Shown: positions 44,378 to 54,626 of the stretch, piece by piece
Layout: each line of letters begins with the position of its first letter
Position numbering within the stretch: the first letter of the stretch is position 1
Source: Streptomyces sp. A 4/2
Lineage (GTDB): Bacteria; Actinomycetota; Actinomycetes; Streptomycetales; Streptomycetaceae
DNA length: 64,000 bases
Direction: 5' to 3'
Assembly (NCBI RefSeq): GCF_940670765.1
Contig: NZ_CALNVW010000043.1
Span: forward strand, 119,282-183,281
Position numbers and translations under genes: made by a program
The notes under the pieces: generated by a model
What the model saw: only the letters and a program-made list of their open reading frames with translations
What the model was told of the DNA's origin: nothing
Database searches by the model: none

Positions 44378-46930
44378 TCAGCCCGATGCGGCGATCATGA
44401 GCTGGCCGAGTGCGATCCCGCCGTCGTTGGGTGGGAGCAGCCGCGGCCGGAGGACGGTGAAGCCTCTCTCCGTCAAGCCGCGTTGCGCAGCTCCGAGCAG
44501 GACGGCGTTCTGGAAGACGCCGCCGCCCAGGGCCACGGTGTCGAGGCCGGTGCGAGTGCGGCAGATCTCCGCGAGGCCGGTGACCAGAGCGGCGACGGAC
44601 GCGTGGAAGCGGGCGGCGATCAGCTCGGCGGGAACACCGGTCCGTACGTCGGACACCACGGCCCGGACCACGGGGCCCGGATCCGCGACGGCGGGTCCCT
44701 CTCCCGTCCCGGTCCGGATCCCGAAGTGGTAGCGGTCCTCCGGAGCGGCGGGGTCCGACTCCGCGGCCCGTGCCAGCCCCTCCAGTTCCATGGCCGCCTC
44801 CGCCTCGTACGCCACCTCGTGGCGGACACCGGCCAGGGAAGCGACCGCGTCGAAGAGCCGGCCCATGCTCGACGTGGACACGCATCCGAAACCGGTGGCG
44901 AACTGATGTGCCAGTACGTTGCGTTCCGCGGGCGGGCAGGCCCGGACCGCGGGTGAGTCCTCGCCCCAGGGGATACCGGCCGCGTGCAGATGCGCGAGCG
45001 CCATCCGGTACGGACGCAGCACGCCGGCGTCGCCCCCCGCCAACGGCACGTAGCCCAGGTGCGCGGCCCTGCGGAACGACTTGTAGCCGGCTACCAGGAC
45101 CTCACCACCCCAGGCCGCGCCGTCGTCGCCGTGGCCGGTCCCGTCGAAGGCGATACCGATCACGCTCTCGTCGACATCCAGGCCATGCTCCGCCATCACG
45201 GATGCGATGTGCGCGTGGTGGTGCTGCACCGTGCGGACCGGCCGTCCGGCCGCGTGGGCGCGGGCCCATGCGCCGGAGCGGTAGCCGGGATGACGGTCGG
45301 CCACCAGCAGGGCGGGCGCCACCCCGGTGAGTTCTTCCAGGTGCTTCTCGTTCCGGGTCAGCGCTTCGATCGTGGCGAGGTCGTCCATGTCACCGATGTG
45401 CTGGCTGAGCCACGCATAGCGGCCCTCGCCCAGTGCGCAGGTGTTCTTCAGATCGGCGCCCACCGCGAGAGTCGAAGGCACGTCGAACGGCAGCGCGAGC
45501 GGCAGCGGGGCGTACCCGCGCGACCTGCGGAGCGGGAGCTCGGCACCGGCCACGTACCGGCTGACCGAGTCCTCGCACGGTACATGGATCCCCCGGTCGT
45601 GCCGCAGCCACGCATCGACCAGCGGGGCCAGCACCGTCAGCGCGGCCCCGTCGTCGGTGACGATCGGTTCGCCCGACAGGTTGGCGGACGTCATCACCAG
45701 CGCGTCCAGGCCCGGACGGTCGTCACCGGTCCCGAAGAGCAGTACGTGCAACGGGGTGTACGGAAGCAGCAGCCCGAGGTCCGGACTACCGGGCGCCACC
45801 GCGTCACAGACCCCCGCTCCCTGCCGGGCCGGGCGCCGGGGGAGGAGCACGATCGGGCGGCGGTTGCCGGTGAGGAGGTCTTCCTCGTCCCCGGTCATGG
45901 TCACCAGCTCCCGCGCGACATCGAGCCCCGCGACCATCACCGCGAAGGGCTTGCGGCCACGCCGCTTGCGCCGGCGCAACTCGGCCACGGCCCGGTCGTT
46001 GCGGGCGTCGCACACCAGGTGGTAGCCGCCGAGGCCCTTGACCGCGATGATCCCGCCGTCGGCGACGAGCTCCCGTGCGGCCCGCAGCGCGTCCTCGTCG
46101 CGGGCCCGGACCGCGGTCCCCTTGCCGACCAGTTCGAGCCGGGGTCCGCAGTCGGGACAGGCGATCGGCTGGGCGTGGAAGCGCCGGTCGCGCGGGTTCT
46201 CGTACTCCGCCCGGCAGGCTCCGCACATCTCGAAGTCCGCCATCGTGGTGGCGGCCCGGTCGTACGGCAGACCGGTGACGATCGTGAACCGGGGACCGCA
46301 GTGAGTGCAGGTGATGAAGGGATGGCGGTAGCGCCGGTTCGACGGGTCGCCCATCTCGTCGAGGCAGTCCCGGCACGTGGCGATGTCGGGCGAGACGAGT
46401 GTCCGGCCCCTGCCGCGTGTGCCGGACTTCTCGATGGTGAAGCCCGTACCGCCACGCACCGGCTGATCGCTCGTGCGCACGTCCTCGACGACAGCGAGCG
46501 GCGGGGCGTCGTCCCGCAGCCGGCGGCCGAACTCCTCCACGGCGTCGGTCATCCCCTCGACCTCGGCGAGCACCCCGTCAACGGTGTTCGTCACCGTGCC
46601 CGTGAGCATCAGCTCCGAGGCGGTGACGTAGACGAAGGGCCGGAATCCCACGCCCTGCACGACGCCGCGCACCTCGAACCGGCGCCTGATCAGCTGCGCC
46701 CGGCCGCGGCCCATCATCTCCAGGCCCGACAGGGCCTCCCGGGCCTTGGCCCGGTCGATGAGCTCGACGGCGAAGCCCATGTGGAGAAGCACCCAGTCGT
46801 CGCAACCGGGTGGCTCGTCGAGCATGCCGATGTTGACGCGCCGCTGTGCGCCCTCCACGTCCACGAGAGCCAGCTGCCCCGCATACCCGTCCACGATCTC
46901 CACGACGCGACCAGGAATGCCAAGGCACAT
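44378..46930 (-). CDS. hypF: HypC-HypF fusion: carbamoyltransferase with N-terminal HypC domain
   Basis: 850 aa from ATG 46930, with GGAGA 7 bases upstream. Residues 1-~78 are a full HypC (MCLGIPGRVVEIVDG, Cys2 present). HypF follows: acylphosphatase (VRGVVQGVGFRPFVY, about 87-101), zinc fingers (CRDCLDEMG, CTHCGPRF, CGACRAEY, CPDCGPRL), YrdC-like domain (KGLGGYHLVCDA) and Kae1-like domain (QHHHAHIASVMAEHG, ALGGGVFQN). HypF turns carbamoyl phosphate and ATP into carbamoyl-HypE. The fusion means one polypeptide carries both the carbamoyl donor enzyme and a Fe-ligand chaperone. Confidence 0.92.
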   Translation of the reverse strand: MCLGIPGRVVEIVDGYAGQLALVDVEGAQRRVNIGMLDEPPGCDDWVLLHMGFAVELIDRAKAREALSGLEMMGRGRAQLIRRRFEVRGVVQGVGFRPFVYVTASELMLTGTVTNTVDGVLAEVEGMTDAVEEFGRRLRDDAPPLAVVEDVRTSDQPVRGGTGFTIEKSGTRGRGRTLVSPDIATCRDCLDEMGDPSNRRYRHPFITCTHCGPRFTIVTGLPYDRAATTMADFEMCGACRAEYENPRDRRFHAQPIACPDCGPRLELVGKGTAVRARDEDALRAARELVADGGIIAVKGLGGYHLVCDARNDRAVAELRRRKRRGRKPFAVMVAGLDVARELVTMTGDEEDLLTGNRRPIVLLPRRPARQGAGVCDAVAPGSPDLGLLLPYTPLHVLLFGTGDDRPGLDALVMTSANLSGEPIVTDDGAALTVLAPLVDAWLRHDRGIHVPCEDSVSRYVAGAELPLRRSRGYAPLPLALPFDVPSTLAVGADLKNTCALGEGRYAWLSQHIGDMDDLATIEALTRNEKHLEELTGVAPALLVADRHPGYRSGAWARAHAAGRPVRTVQHHHAHIASVMAEHGLDVDESVIGIAFDGTGHGDDGAAWGGEVLVAGYKSFRRAAHLGYVPLAGGDAGVLRPYRMALAHLHAAGIPWGEDSPAVRACPPAERNVLAHQFATGFGCVSTSSMGRLFDAVASLAGVRHEVAYEAEAAMELEGLARAAESDPAAPEDRYHFGIRTGTGEGPAVADPGPVVRAVVSDVRTGVPAELIAARFHASVAALVTGLAEICRTRTGLDTVALGGGVFQNAVLLGAAQRGLTERGFTVLRPRLLPPNDGGIALGQLMIAASG

Positions 46931-46932
46931 GA

Positions 46933-47463
46933 TCAGGATCTCCTGGGTTCGGCGCTCTTCACGGACGCGGTCGGTACGGCCGTTGCGAGCTGCCGGACCA
47001 AGGTGTGCACTGCCTGGATCGCCTCGGGCACCGTGTTGTCGACGGCTTCACTGAGCCCGATGCCCTCCTCGATGTCGGCGGGTGTGCAGCCCACGAGGTA
47101 GGTGAGCGGAAGAGTACCGCCCAATTGGTCCAGGTTTGCAAGGACAGCTACCGGATTCATCCCGTGAGCATCGAATTCACCCGTACCGAGGTCCTCCACG
47201 CCGATACGGAGCACTGTCAGCTGCCCGGCCGGGCCGCCACCCGGGTATGCGTCGACCAGCACCAACGCGTCGTACCCGTCGAGCAGGTCGTACGCGAGGT
47301 GCATGCCGCGGATGCCGTAGTCGACCACCCGGACCTGCGGGGGCATCCCGCCGGAGCGGGCCAGCCGCCGCACGACCTCCGGGCCGAAGCCGTCGTCGCC
47401 GAGGAACAGATTGCCGATGCCCGCCACGAGTACCCGGGCGGCCGTGTCCGGTTCGTTCGTCAT
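46933..47463 (-). CDS. Hydrogenase maturation endopeptidase (HyaD/HybD family)
   Basis: 176 aa from ATG 47463. GIGNLFLGDDGFGPEVV (about residues 15-31) holds the nickel-binding Glu/Asp position, and VDYGIRGMHLAYDLLD and VDAYPGGG continue the family pattern. It removes the large-subunit C-terminal tail after nickel insertion. The gene ends 2 bases before the HypC-HypF start. Confidence 0.9.
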   Translation of the reverse strand: MTNEPDTAARVLVAGIGNLFLGDDGFGPEVVRRLARSGGMPPQVRVVDYGIRGMHLAYDLLDGYDALVLVDAYPGGGPAGQLTVLRIGVEDLGTGEFDAHGMNPVAVLANLDQLGGTLPLTYLVGCTPADIEEGIGLSEAVDNTVPEAIQAVHTLVRQLATAVPTASVKSAEPRRS

Positions 47464-47470
47464 CCTCGGC

Positions 47471-47683
47471 TCAACTGCCGCCGGACTGCAGGTGAGGAGA
47501 GTCCGGGTCACGGGGCTTCTTCGGCTGTACGGAGGTGTCCGACTGCTCGTCCGAGGTGCCAGGGGTGCGGTCGGCCGGACCGCCCGACGGTTTGTCCGAG
47601 CCGGTGTCCCGCGACCCCTTCGGACCCCTTACCTCCTGCGGCTCTTCCTCGACGACGCTGTCCTTCTTCGGCGTGCCCGCCAT
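47471..47683 (-). CDS. Small hydrophilic protein of the hydrogenase operon
   Basis: 70 aa from ATG 47683, with AAGGAG 8 bases upstream. Highly charged, low-complexity (KKDSVVEEEPQEVRGPKG, ADRTPGTSDEQSD), no hydrophobic core, so probably disordered. It lies between the small membrane peptide and the endopeptidase. Function unknown. Confidence 0.6.
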   Translation of the reverse strand: MAGTPKKDSVVEEEPQEVRGPKGSRDTGSDKPSGGPADRTPGTSDEQSDTSVQPKKPRDPDSPHLQSGGS

Positions 47684-47709
47684 GGCGTGCTCCTTGTTCA
47701 CATCGGGAT

Positions 47710-47829
47710 TCACATCGAACGGATTCTCAGGTAGCGGCGGATGTCGGGGATCGACCGGATCCCGACTGCCACGGCGACGACCGCCACAGCCGCCGCCACA
47801 CCGGCGGTGATCATGCCCAGGCTCTTCAC
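47710..47829 (-). CDS. 39-residue single-pass membrane peptide (DUF6893-like)
   Basis: GTG 47829 with GAGGAGAA upstream and a GTGA overlap with the 470-aa gene. KSLGMITAGVAAAVAVVAVA forms one membrane helix, followed by a basic tail IRSIPDIRRYLRIRSM. From memory it fits a tiny actinobacterial family, DUF6893. It might anchor part of the hydrogenase complex, whose subunits lack a membrane segment; this is a guess from context. Confidence 0.65.
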   Translation of the reverse strand: MKSLGMITAGVAAAVAVVAVAVGIRSIPDIRRYLRIRSM

Positions 47830-49238
47830 GATCGGTTCTCCTCTCGGTACTGCGCCGTCTCCTCGACGGACAGCGGTGTCAGCTCGTCGGGCGCGAAGTA
47901 GAAGTAGCGGCCGTACCAGTCGTGCAGGTCCGACGCCGGGTCGTCGACGAGGACCAGGGCGACGTGCGTACCGCCGTCCACATCCGCGAGAACCGCGGTC
48001 ACCCGGGCCACCTGGCCGGCGAAGAACAGATCCTGTGCGTCGGCACGCCGGGAGGGGTGCACGCGGACCAGACTGCCCTTGGCCACCCTTACCCCGTCGA
48101 TCGTCACCGCGTCGCTCCCCGGCTGTACCGAGGCGTCGGCCGCGGGGTCCCACCAGGGAACACCCGCGGTGTCGAAAGGGGCGGGCTCCGCGTCCCGGAC
48201 GTCGGCCGACGGGCCCACGAGTGCCGCGGAGGCCGCCGGTTCCGGCGGACGGGGTTCGCGCAACAGGCCGTGCAACTGCTGCAGGTCGGCGGGCGACATG
48301 CCCTCGCACCGGTCGATGATCTCCCTGGCCCGGGGATCGGTGGCCCGCGCCTCCGCCTTCTCCTCCTCCGTCATGGTCATCACCCGGAGGGTCAGGATCT
48401 CGTCGATCTCGGTCGAGTCGAACAGGGCGCCAGGGCTCTGCTCGGCCACCTCCGGATAGTCGTACAGAATGATGGGCGCGCCGAGCACTGTGTCCGTCGC
48501 CCCCTTCGCGCCGGCCAGTACGGGCCAGCACCTGCGCTGCCGGCAACGACCGGCGGCGCCCGCCGCTCCGGCGGGCGGTTCGAGCAGTGAGACGAACGCG
48601 GCGTTCTGCGCCCGGAGCAGCAGATGCGCGCCGATCAACGAGGCGCGGATCGCGGCGTCCTTGGTGGCCGCCGGCTCCGGGTGCTCGTTGCGCACCGACA
48701 CCGACAGGCGGACGTAGCCGTCGTCGACGGCGCTCCGGGTCAGGATCCGGAGCGTCAACGGCAGCCGGCGCCGCACGATCCGTCCCACGACCACACCGCG
48801 CGCATCGGTGAGAGGTTCCGACTCCTCACCGCCCGGGACCTCATGGACCTCGTCCAACGGCTCGTCCAACGGCTCCGCCACGAGAACGACTTCCTGCTCC
48901 ACCGCCTCGTCCCAGGTCATCACCGAGACCCCGTCGACGGTGAGCTTCTTCACCGGCGCATGGCTGCCGTCCTCGTCCCTGCGCTGCACCTCGCGGACCT
49001 GCAGCTGAAGGAAACGCAGATGGACGGTGACCTGCGCGGGCCCCTCGTGCGGTGCCAGCAGGCACTGCATCTCCAAGTCCGGTTCCTCGCCGAAGCTCGC
49101 CGCCGCGGCGTGCGGCGGGCCGAGAACCCCGAACTGCCAACGCGACTGGTTCTTGTGCGAGCTCGCACGGTACGGATAGAGGAGGTACCCCTCGTAAAGC
49201 ACGGCGTCGGCGATCGAACGCACCTGGTCAAGGCTCAC
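47826..49238 (-). CDS. 470-residue hydrogenase-locus protein, function unknown
   Basis: GTG 49238 overlaps the previous stop (GTGA). The N-terminal ~230 residues are beta-rich with LYPYRASSHKNQSRWQFGVL at the start. The middle is acidic and helical. The last ~75 residues (GSLVRVHPSRRADAQDLFFA ... YGRYFYFAPDELTPL) form a small SH3-like module seen in other hydrogenase-cluster proteins. No catalytic motif or membrane segment. Its fixed place between electron-transfer candidates and maturation genes suggests a role in assembly or complex formation. Confidence 0.7.
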   Translation of the reverse strand: MSLDQVRSIADAVLYEGYLLYPYRASSHKNQSRWQFGVLGPPHAAAASFGEEPDLEMQCLLAPHEGPAQVTVHLRFLQLQVREVQRRDEDGSHAPVKKLTVDGVSVMTWDEAVEQEVVLVAEPLDEPLDEVHEVPGGEESEPLTDARGVVVGRIVRRRLPLTLRILTRSAVDDGYVRLSVSVRNEHPEPAATKDAAIRASLIGAHLLLRAQNAAFVSLLEPPAGAAGAAGRCRQRRCWPVLAGAKGATDTVLGAPIILYDYPEVAEQSPGALFDSTEIDEILTLRVMTMTEEEKAEARATDPRAREIIDRCEGMSPADLQQLHGLLREPRPPEPAASAALVGPSADVRDAEPAPFDTAGVPWWDPAADASVQPGSDAVTIDGVRVAKGSLVRVHPSRRADAQDLFFAGQVARVTAVLADVDGGTHVALVLVDDPASDLHDWYGRYFYFAPDELTPLSVEETAQYREENRS

Positions 49239-49876
49239 AGGGCCACCTCGTCGCTCTCGGCCAGCAAGGCCTGAACCGTCTCGTCCCAGCTGATCAGCCC
49301 GCGCCGGGCCCGGAAGTCCGCGAAGCGCGCCAGCACCTCGTGGTCCAGCCTGATCCAGCCGGTGTTCGGGAAGTGCGACGCCACCATGCGCCGCCACACC
49401 TCGACCGGCATCGGGTACCGGGCCTCGCAGTCCCACGGCACGTGCTCCACCCCGAAACCCTTGCTGCCGCGAGTGAAGACCGTGCCGGAGAACATCAGGG
49501 CGAGGGGTACCGAACCCTCTCCCAGGGCGTGCAGATAGCGGGAACCGATCACGTCGAAGTCGTACGTGCAGGGCAGGGCGAGGTCGACCTCGGTGGCGCC
49601 GCTGAACCCCTGCACCGTGGTGTCGCAACTCATCCACTGGAACGGCTTCAGGGTCTCGGTCCAGCGCTCCCGGCCCCCGAACAGCGCCTGTAGACCGCTC
49701 TGTTCGGAGTCGTCGTAGTGGCGTCGCTGCGGCTCGATACGGACCTGGCAGTGCAGTGCGACGGCATGGATGCGGCGGCCCGTCCGCTCCTCGATCCGCA
49801 GTCGCGCCGTCAGCTGCGGTACGGCCGCGTACGGCTCGGCGAAGATGTCCAGCACGTCGAACGCGAAGTCGTTCAC
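49235..49876 (-). CDS. DUF6084-like hydrogenase-locus protein
   Basis: 213 aa from GTG 49876 (GTGA overlap). FAFDVLDIFAEPYAAVPQLT, FQWMSCDTTVQGFSGATEVD and HFPNTGWIRLDHEVLARFAD are characteristic stretches; I recall the family as DUF6084, restricted to these loci. Beta-rich, soluble, one Cys in WMSCDT. Function undescribed. Confidence 0.7.
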   Translation of the reverse strand: MNDFAFDVLDIFAEPYAAVPQLTARLRIEERTGRRIHAVALHCQVRIEPQRRHYDDSEQSGLQALFGGRERWTETLKPFQWMSCDTTVQGFSGATEVDLALPCTYDFDVIGSRYLHALGEGSVPLALMFSGTVFTRGSKGFGVEHVPWDCEARYPMPVEVWRRMVASHFPNTGWIRLDHEVLARFADFRARRGLISWDETVQALLAESDEVAL

Positions 49877-50526
49877 GGCGCCACGATCCCGGCTGCGGGC
49901 CGGCTGCGGTCCGCCACCCGTGTGAAGAAGGCGTCCATCGCGGCATGCGCCTCGGTGCCACCGTCGAATCCGCGCCACAGCGTCCGCAGCTGACCCACCA
50001 GTTCGTAGCAGGCGTCGATCGGAACCAGATGGCACGATCCGCCGCTTCCCGCGGAGCGCCGGATCAGCAGCGCCTCCACGTCGGGGCGTAGCTCGGCGAG
50101 CTCCGGGCTCGACTCGACGACGGCCTCCCAGGCATCCAGCGGCAGTTCCGACTCGGTGGCCCCGGCGGGGCCGGGGTAGAAGGCGATCGTTCGGTCCTGG
50201 ACCGAATTGCGGAACAGGAAGGCGAGCCCCACGGGAATCTGCAGCTCGTCCCAGGCACGCCCGTCCACGGTGAGTCCGGTGAAGTGCAGATACCGCTCGG
50301 GGACCGCCCGGTAGCGCAGCTGCGCGTCCTCGTCGGTGAACAGCAGATAGCAGGCCCGGCAGCCGCACATCAGGGCACGGCTGTCGAGGTTCACCACGTG
50401 GGAATGGCTCACGCCGATCGGTTCCGCACACATCTCGCAACGCTCCCCGGCAACCGGCTGCGGCCGGTTGCGCGTGAGGCGCAGCAGCGCAGCCGCCGGC
50501 GAGCCGGAACGGCCGGCCGCGATCAC
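49873..50526 (-). CDS. DUF5947-like Cys-rich hydrogenase-locus protein
   Basis: 217 aa from GTG 50526 (GTGA overlap). CEMC near residue 31 and CGCRACYLLF near 55-64 form a probable metal site (zinc ribbon or iron centre), followed by RAVPERYLHFTGLTVDGRAW and IPVGLAFLFRNS. I recall the family as DUF5947. A metal-binding adaptor beside the NifU/Rieske-like protein; function undescribed. Confidence 0.7.
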   Translation of the reverse strand: MIAAGRSGSPAAALLRLTRNRPQPVAGERCEMCAEPIGVSHSHVVNLDSRALMCGCRACYLLFTDEDAQLRYRAVPERYLHFTGLTVDGRAWDELQIPVGLAFLFRNSVQDRTIAFYPGPAGATESELPLDAWEAVVESSPELAELRPDVEALLIRRSAGSGGSCHLVPIDACYELVGQLRTLWRGFDGGTEAHAAMDAFFTRVADRSRPAAGIVAP

Positions 50527-51476
50527 CGCGCCACCGCCGCGGGGACCGAGACAGAGACGGTCGCACCGTCCGAGAGCAGCGGAAGCGGAGCCAGGTGCAA
50601 ACTGTCGCCGTCGAGGCAGACTCCGGCCCGCCGCACGTCGTAGTGCGCACGGCACCCGGCGCAGCGCAGGATCGCGTCACCGGAGCCACCACCCAGCCGC
50701 CGCGCCAGCGCGGCACCCTCGAACGGCCGCTCACAGCGCGCGCACCGGTCCTCGAAGGCGAAGAGATCCGCACCGACCCGGCAGGCCACCACCGGGAGTC
50801 TGCCGACGTCCACCCGTGCCACAGCGCCGGACCCCAGCCCGGACAGCTCCGGGACGACTTCCCACGAGGCGCCGTCGTCCTCGGCTGCTCCGACATCTGC
50901 GTGCAGCCGGGCGAACAGCGAGTCCACCGGTACGAGTGGCCCCGTCGCAACGGCGTCCCCCTCGGCTGCGGTCTCGACCTCGATCGAGGTGATCTCCGGA
51001 GCCGCGGCCTCCACCGCGCCCTGCACGGCCAGTTTGAGCGTGACCGAGGAGGACGGGCAGCCGTCGCAGCTGCCCAGCAGCCGCAGTCGGACGGCGCCCT
51101 CGTCGGTGACGGCGAGCAGTTCCACATCACCGCCGTGCGAGCCCAGATACGGCCGGACACTCTCCAGCGCCTGCTCGACCCGGGTCTCCACGCCGTACGG
51201 GTGCAGCCCGTGCACCAGCAGGACGGTGGCCACCAGATCGTCGCCGGCCAGCGCGGCGAGGACGTCGTCGTCCAGCCGCCCCTGCTCGTGCACCAGGTCG
51301 AGCAGCCTTTCCAGGCCGGCGCCGTAGAAGTCGACGACGAGCCGGACCAGCTCCTCGCTGCGCTCGCGCGCCACCGCTCCGCCCGAGCTGCTGGCGGCGA
51401 TCAGGGTGTCGATGCGTTCACCGGTCGTCCGCCATTCGGGCGCCGCCGGTGCTGTTTCCTGTGCCATGTCACTCAC
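50523..51476 (-). CDS. NifU-domain protein with C-terminal Rieske-like domain
   Basis: 317 aa from GTG 51476, overlapping the large-subunit stop; ATG 51467 is a possible alternative. The middle is a NifU C-terminal domain (SVRPYLGSHGGDVELLAV, GSCDGCPSSSVTLKLAVQGA) with its CxxC. The C-terminal ~100 residues have a Rieske fold pattern, but the ligands read CARC and CAGCRAHYD, i.e. Cys at both places where a Rieske centre has His. Likely an iron-sulphur electron partner or cluster carrier for the hydrogenase. Confidence 0.8.
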   Translation of the reverse strand: MSDMAQETAPAAPEWRTTGERIDTLIAASSSGGAVARERSEELVRLVVDFYGAGLERLLDLVHEQGRLDDDVLAALAGDDLVATVLLVHGLHPYGVETRVEQALESVRPYLGSHGGDVELLAVTDEGAVRLRLLGSCDGCPSSSVTLKLAVQGAVEAAAPEITSIEVETAAEGDAVATGPLVPVDSLFARLHADVGAAEDDGASWEVVPELSGLGSGAVARVDVGRLPVVACRVGADLFAFEDRCARCERPFEGAALARRLGGGSGDAILRCAGCRAHYDVRRAGVCLDGDSLHLAPLPLLSDGATVSVSVPAAVAR

Positions 51477-53262
51477 TGCCCGCGGACTGGGTGGGGGAGT
51501 GGAGCAGCTCCAGCTTCTTGCCCTCGCCGAGATACATGTGCACTCCGCAGGGCAGACAGGGGTCGAAGCTGCGCACCGTGCGCATGATGTCGATGCCCTT
51601 GAAGTGCTCCCGGTCGTTCTCCTCGAAGATCGGCTGGCCCTGCACGGCGTCCTCGTAGGGACCCGGAGTGCCGTACGTGTCGCGCGGGCTGGCGTTCCAC
51701 GGGGTGGGCGGATACGGGTGGTAGTTGGCGATCTTGCCGTCCCGGATCACCATGTGGTGCGAGAGGACACCGCGCACCGCCTCGGTGAACCCGCAGCCCA
51801 CCCCCTCCTCCGGCACCTCGAACTTCTCCCAGGTCTTGGTGTTCCCGGACCGGATCTCCGCGAGCGCCTTCTCCGCGAAGTGGAGCGCGCAGGCGGCCGC
51901 GTAGGCCTGGAAGTAGCTGCGCGCCCGGTTGCGCTCGATGGTGTTGCTCCACTTCGGGACGTGCCATTCCAGCTCCACCGGGCCCTTGAGGGCCGTCCGG
52001 GGGAGGTTGATCTTGACGCTGTGGCCGGTGGCCTGGATGTAGCCGATGTCGACCAGGCCGGCCAGCGCGGTGGTCCACAGCCGCGCGAGCGGTCCGCCGC
52101 CTGTGTCCAGAGCGAGGTAGTCCTTGCCGTCGAACCACCGCGGCGACATGACCCAGCTGTACTTGTCGTCCAGGTCCCGCTTCTGCGGCTGCGGGTTGGT
52201 GTGCTGGTTCCACGGGTGGCGCCGGTCGACCGGATTGCCGAGCGGGTCCTCGGTCACGAAGGTCTCCTGCTCGTCCCAGTCGTTGTAGTACGACGAACCG
52301 AGCAGGATCCGGATGCCCAGGTTGATCTTCACCAGGTCGGTGGTGACCAGCTTCCCGTCGACGACCACGCCGGGGGTGACGTACATCTTCCGGCCCCAGT
52401 CGGTCATGTCCTTGTACTCGAAGTTGCAGTGCTCCGGGTCCTGGAAGGAGCCCCAGCAGCCCAGCAGGATGCGCCGGTTCCCGACCTGCTCGTACCCCGG
52501 CAGGGCTTCGTAGAAGAAGTCGAAGAGGTCGTCGTGCATCGGCACGACCTTCTTCATGAACTCGACGTACCGCTGGAGCCGGGTGATGTAGTCCGTCATC
52601 AGCTGGATGGTCGCCACGGTTCCGACGCCGCCCGGATAGAGCGTGGAGGGGTGGACGTGTCGGCCTTCCATCAGGCAGAACATCTCCCGGGTCATCCTGC
52701 TGACCTGGAGGGCTTCCCGGTAGAACTCGCCGGTGAACGGATTCAACGACCGCATGATGTCGCCGATGGTCTTGTACCCGTGGGCGTCGGCGTGCGGAGA
52801 CTGAGTGCGGTTGGCCTGTTCCAGGACTCCGGGATTGGTCTCCGCGACCATCTTCTCGCAGTAGTCGACCCCTACCAGGTTCTCCTGGAAGATGTTGTGG
52901 TCGAACATGTACTCCGCGGCCTCGCCGAGATTCACGATCCATTCGCCGAGGTGCGGTGGCTTCACTCCGTACGCCATGTTCTGCGCGTAGCAGGAACACG
53001 TCGCGTGGTTGTCACCACAGATTCCGCAGATGCGACTCGTGATGAAATGCGCGTCCCGCGGGTCCTTGCCCTTCATGAAGACCGAATAGCCGCGGAAAAT
53101 GGAGCTGGTGCTGTGACACTCGGCCACCACTTTCTGCTTGAAGTCGATCTTTGTGTAAATGCCCAGACTGCCGACGATCCGGGTGATGGGGTCCCATGCC
53201 ATTTCGACCAGGTCGTCCTTGCCCCGGCCGCCCCCGGCACCCTTGTGCTGCGTCGCGGTCAT
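51469..53262 (-). CDS. hhyL: [NiFe]-hydrogenase large subunit, group 1h high-affinity type
   Basis: 597 aa. Ni-binding L1 motif RICGICGDNHATCS (Cys79, Cys82) and L2 motif DPCLPCGVH (Cys569, Cys572); the 22 residues after His575 are the tail removed by the endopeptidase. The length and sequences such as HSTSSIFRGYSVFMKGKDPR are those of actinobacterial group 1h (formerly group 5) enzymes, which oxidise atmospheric H2 in spores or starved cells. Cytoplasmic side, partner of the small subunit 47 bases upstream. Confidence 0.95.
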   Translation of the reverse strand: MTATQHKGAGGGRGKDDLVEMAWDPITRIVGSLGIYTKIDFKQKVVAECHSTSSIFRGYSVFMKGKDPRDAHFITSRICGICGDNHATCSCYAQNMAYGVKPPHLGEWIVNLGEAAEYMFDHNIFQENLVGVDYCEKMVAETNPGVLEQANRTQSPHADAHGYKTIGDIMRSLNPFTGEFYREALQVSRMTREMFCLMEGRHVHPSTLYPGGVGTVATIQLMTDYITRLQRYVEFMKKVVPMHDDLFDFFYEALPGYEQVGNRRILLGCWGSFQDPEHCNFEYKDMTDWGRKMYVTPGVVVDGKLVTTDLVKINLGIRILLGSSYYNDWDEQETFVTEDPLGNPVDRRHPWNQHTNPQPQKRDLDDKYSWVMSPRWFDGKDYLALDTGGGPLARLWTTALAGLVDIGYIQATGHSVKINLPRTALKGPVELEWHVPKWSNTIERNRARSYFQAYAAACALHFAEKALAEIRSGNTKTWEKFEVPEEGVGCGFTEAVRGVLSHHMVIRDGKIANYHPYPPTPWNASPRDTYGTPGPYEDAVQGQPIFEENDREHFKGIDIMRTVRSFDPCLPCGVHMYLGEGKKLELLHSPTQSAGSE

Positions 53263-53309
53263 GTACGCCGCCTCATCTTTCTGTCCATGTGCGTTGATTG
53301 CGCGGTCGC

Positions 53310-54365
<1,056 letters not shown>

Positions 54366-54626
54366 GGCAGTGCCGCCTTTCAGGATGACGGCCTGACGGC
54401 CGTCGGCCCCCACCGATGGGTTCGCGCACATTGGTACCATCAGGCCTCGATCCGAGCGCACCGGCAACACAGGGAATTCCTCGCTCTGCCTGATGTCCGG
54501 TGAGCCGAATGACCGCACGCAGTGGACCGGTCGGGTGATCCGGCCGGGGTACCGGTCCGGTCGGTGGGCGGTACGGGCCCGCCGGAGCCCTACGGTCGGA
54601 GCCACCCGTGGGAGAACGAGGCACTC
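54366..54626. promoter_or_regulatory. Divergent promoter region of the hydrogenase operon and hypAB
   Basis: 261 bases between hhyS (leftward) and hypA (rightward), the only place for both promoters. CCGGTCGGGTGATCCGGCCGGGGTACCGG (54525-54553) is rich in short dyads. I cannot identify a specific regulator site. Confidence 0.45.

Noticed and set aside
44984..47101. 705-codon frame antisense to the HypC-HypF gene
   Set aside because: Shadow; His/Arg/Gly-rich with no domain.
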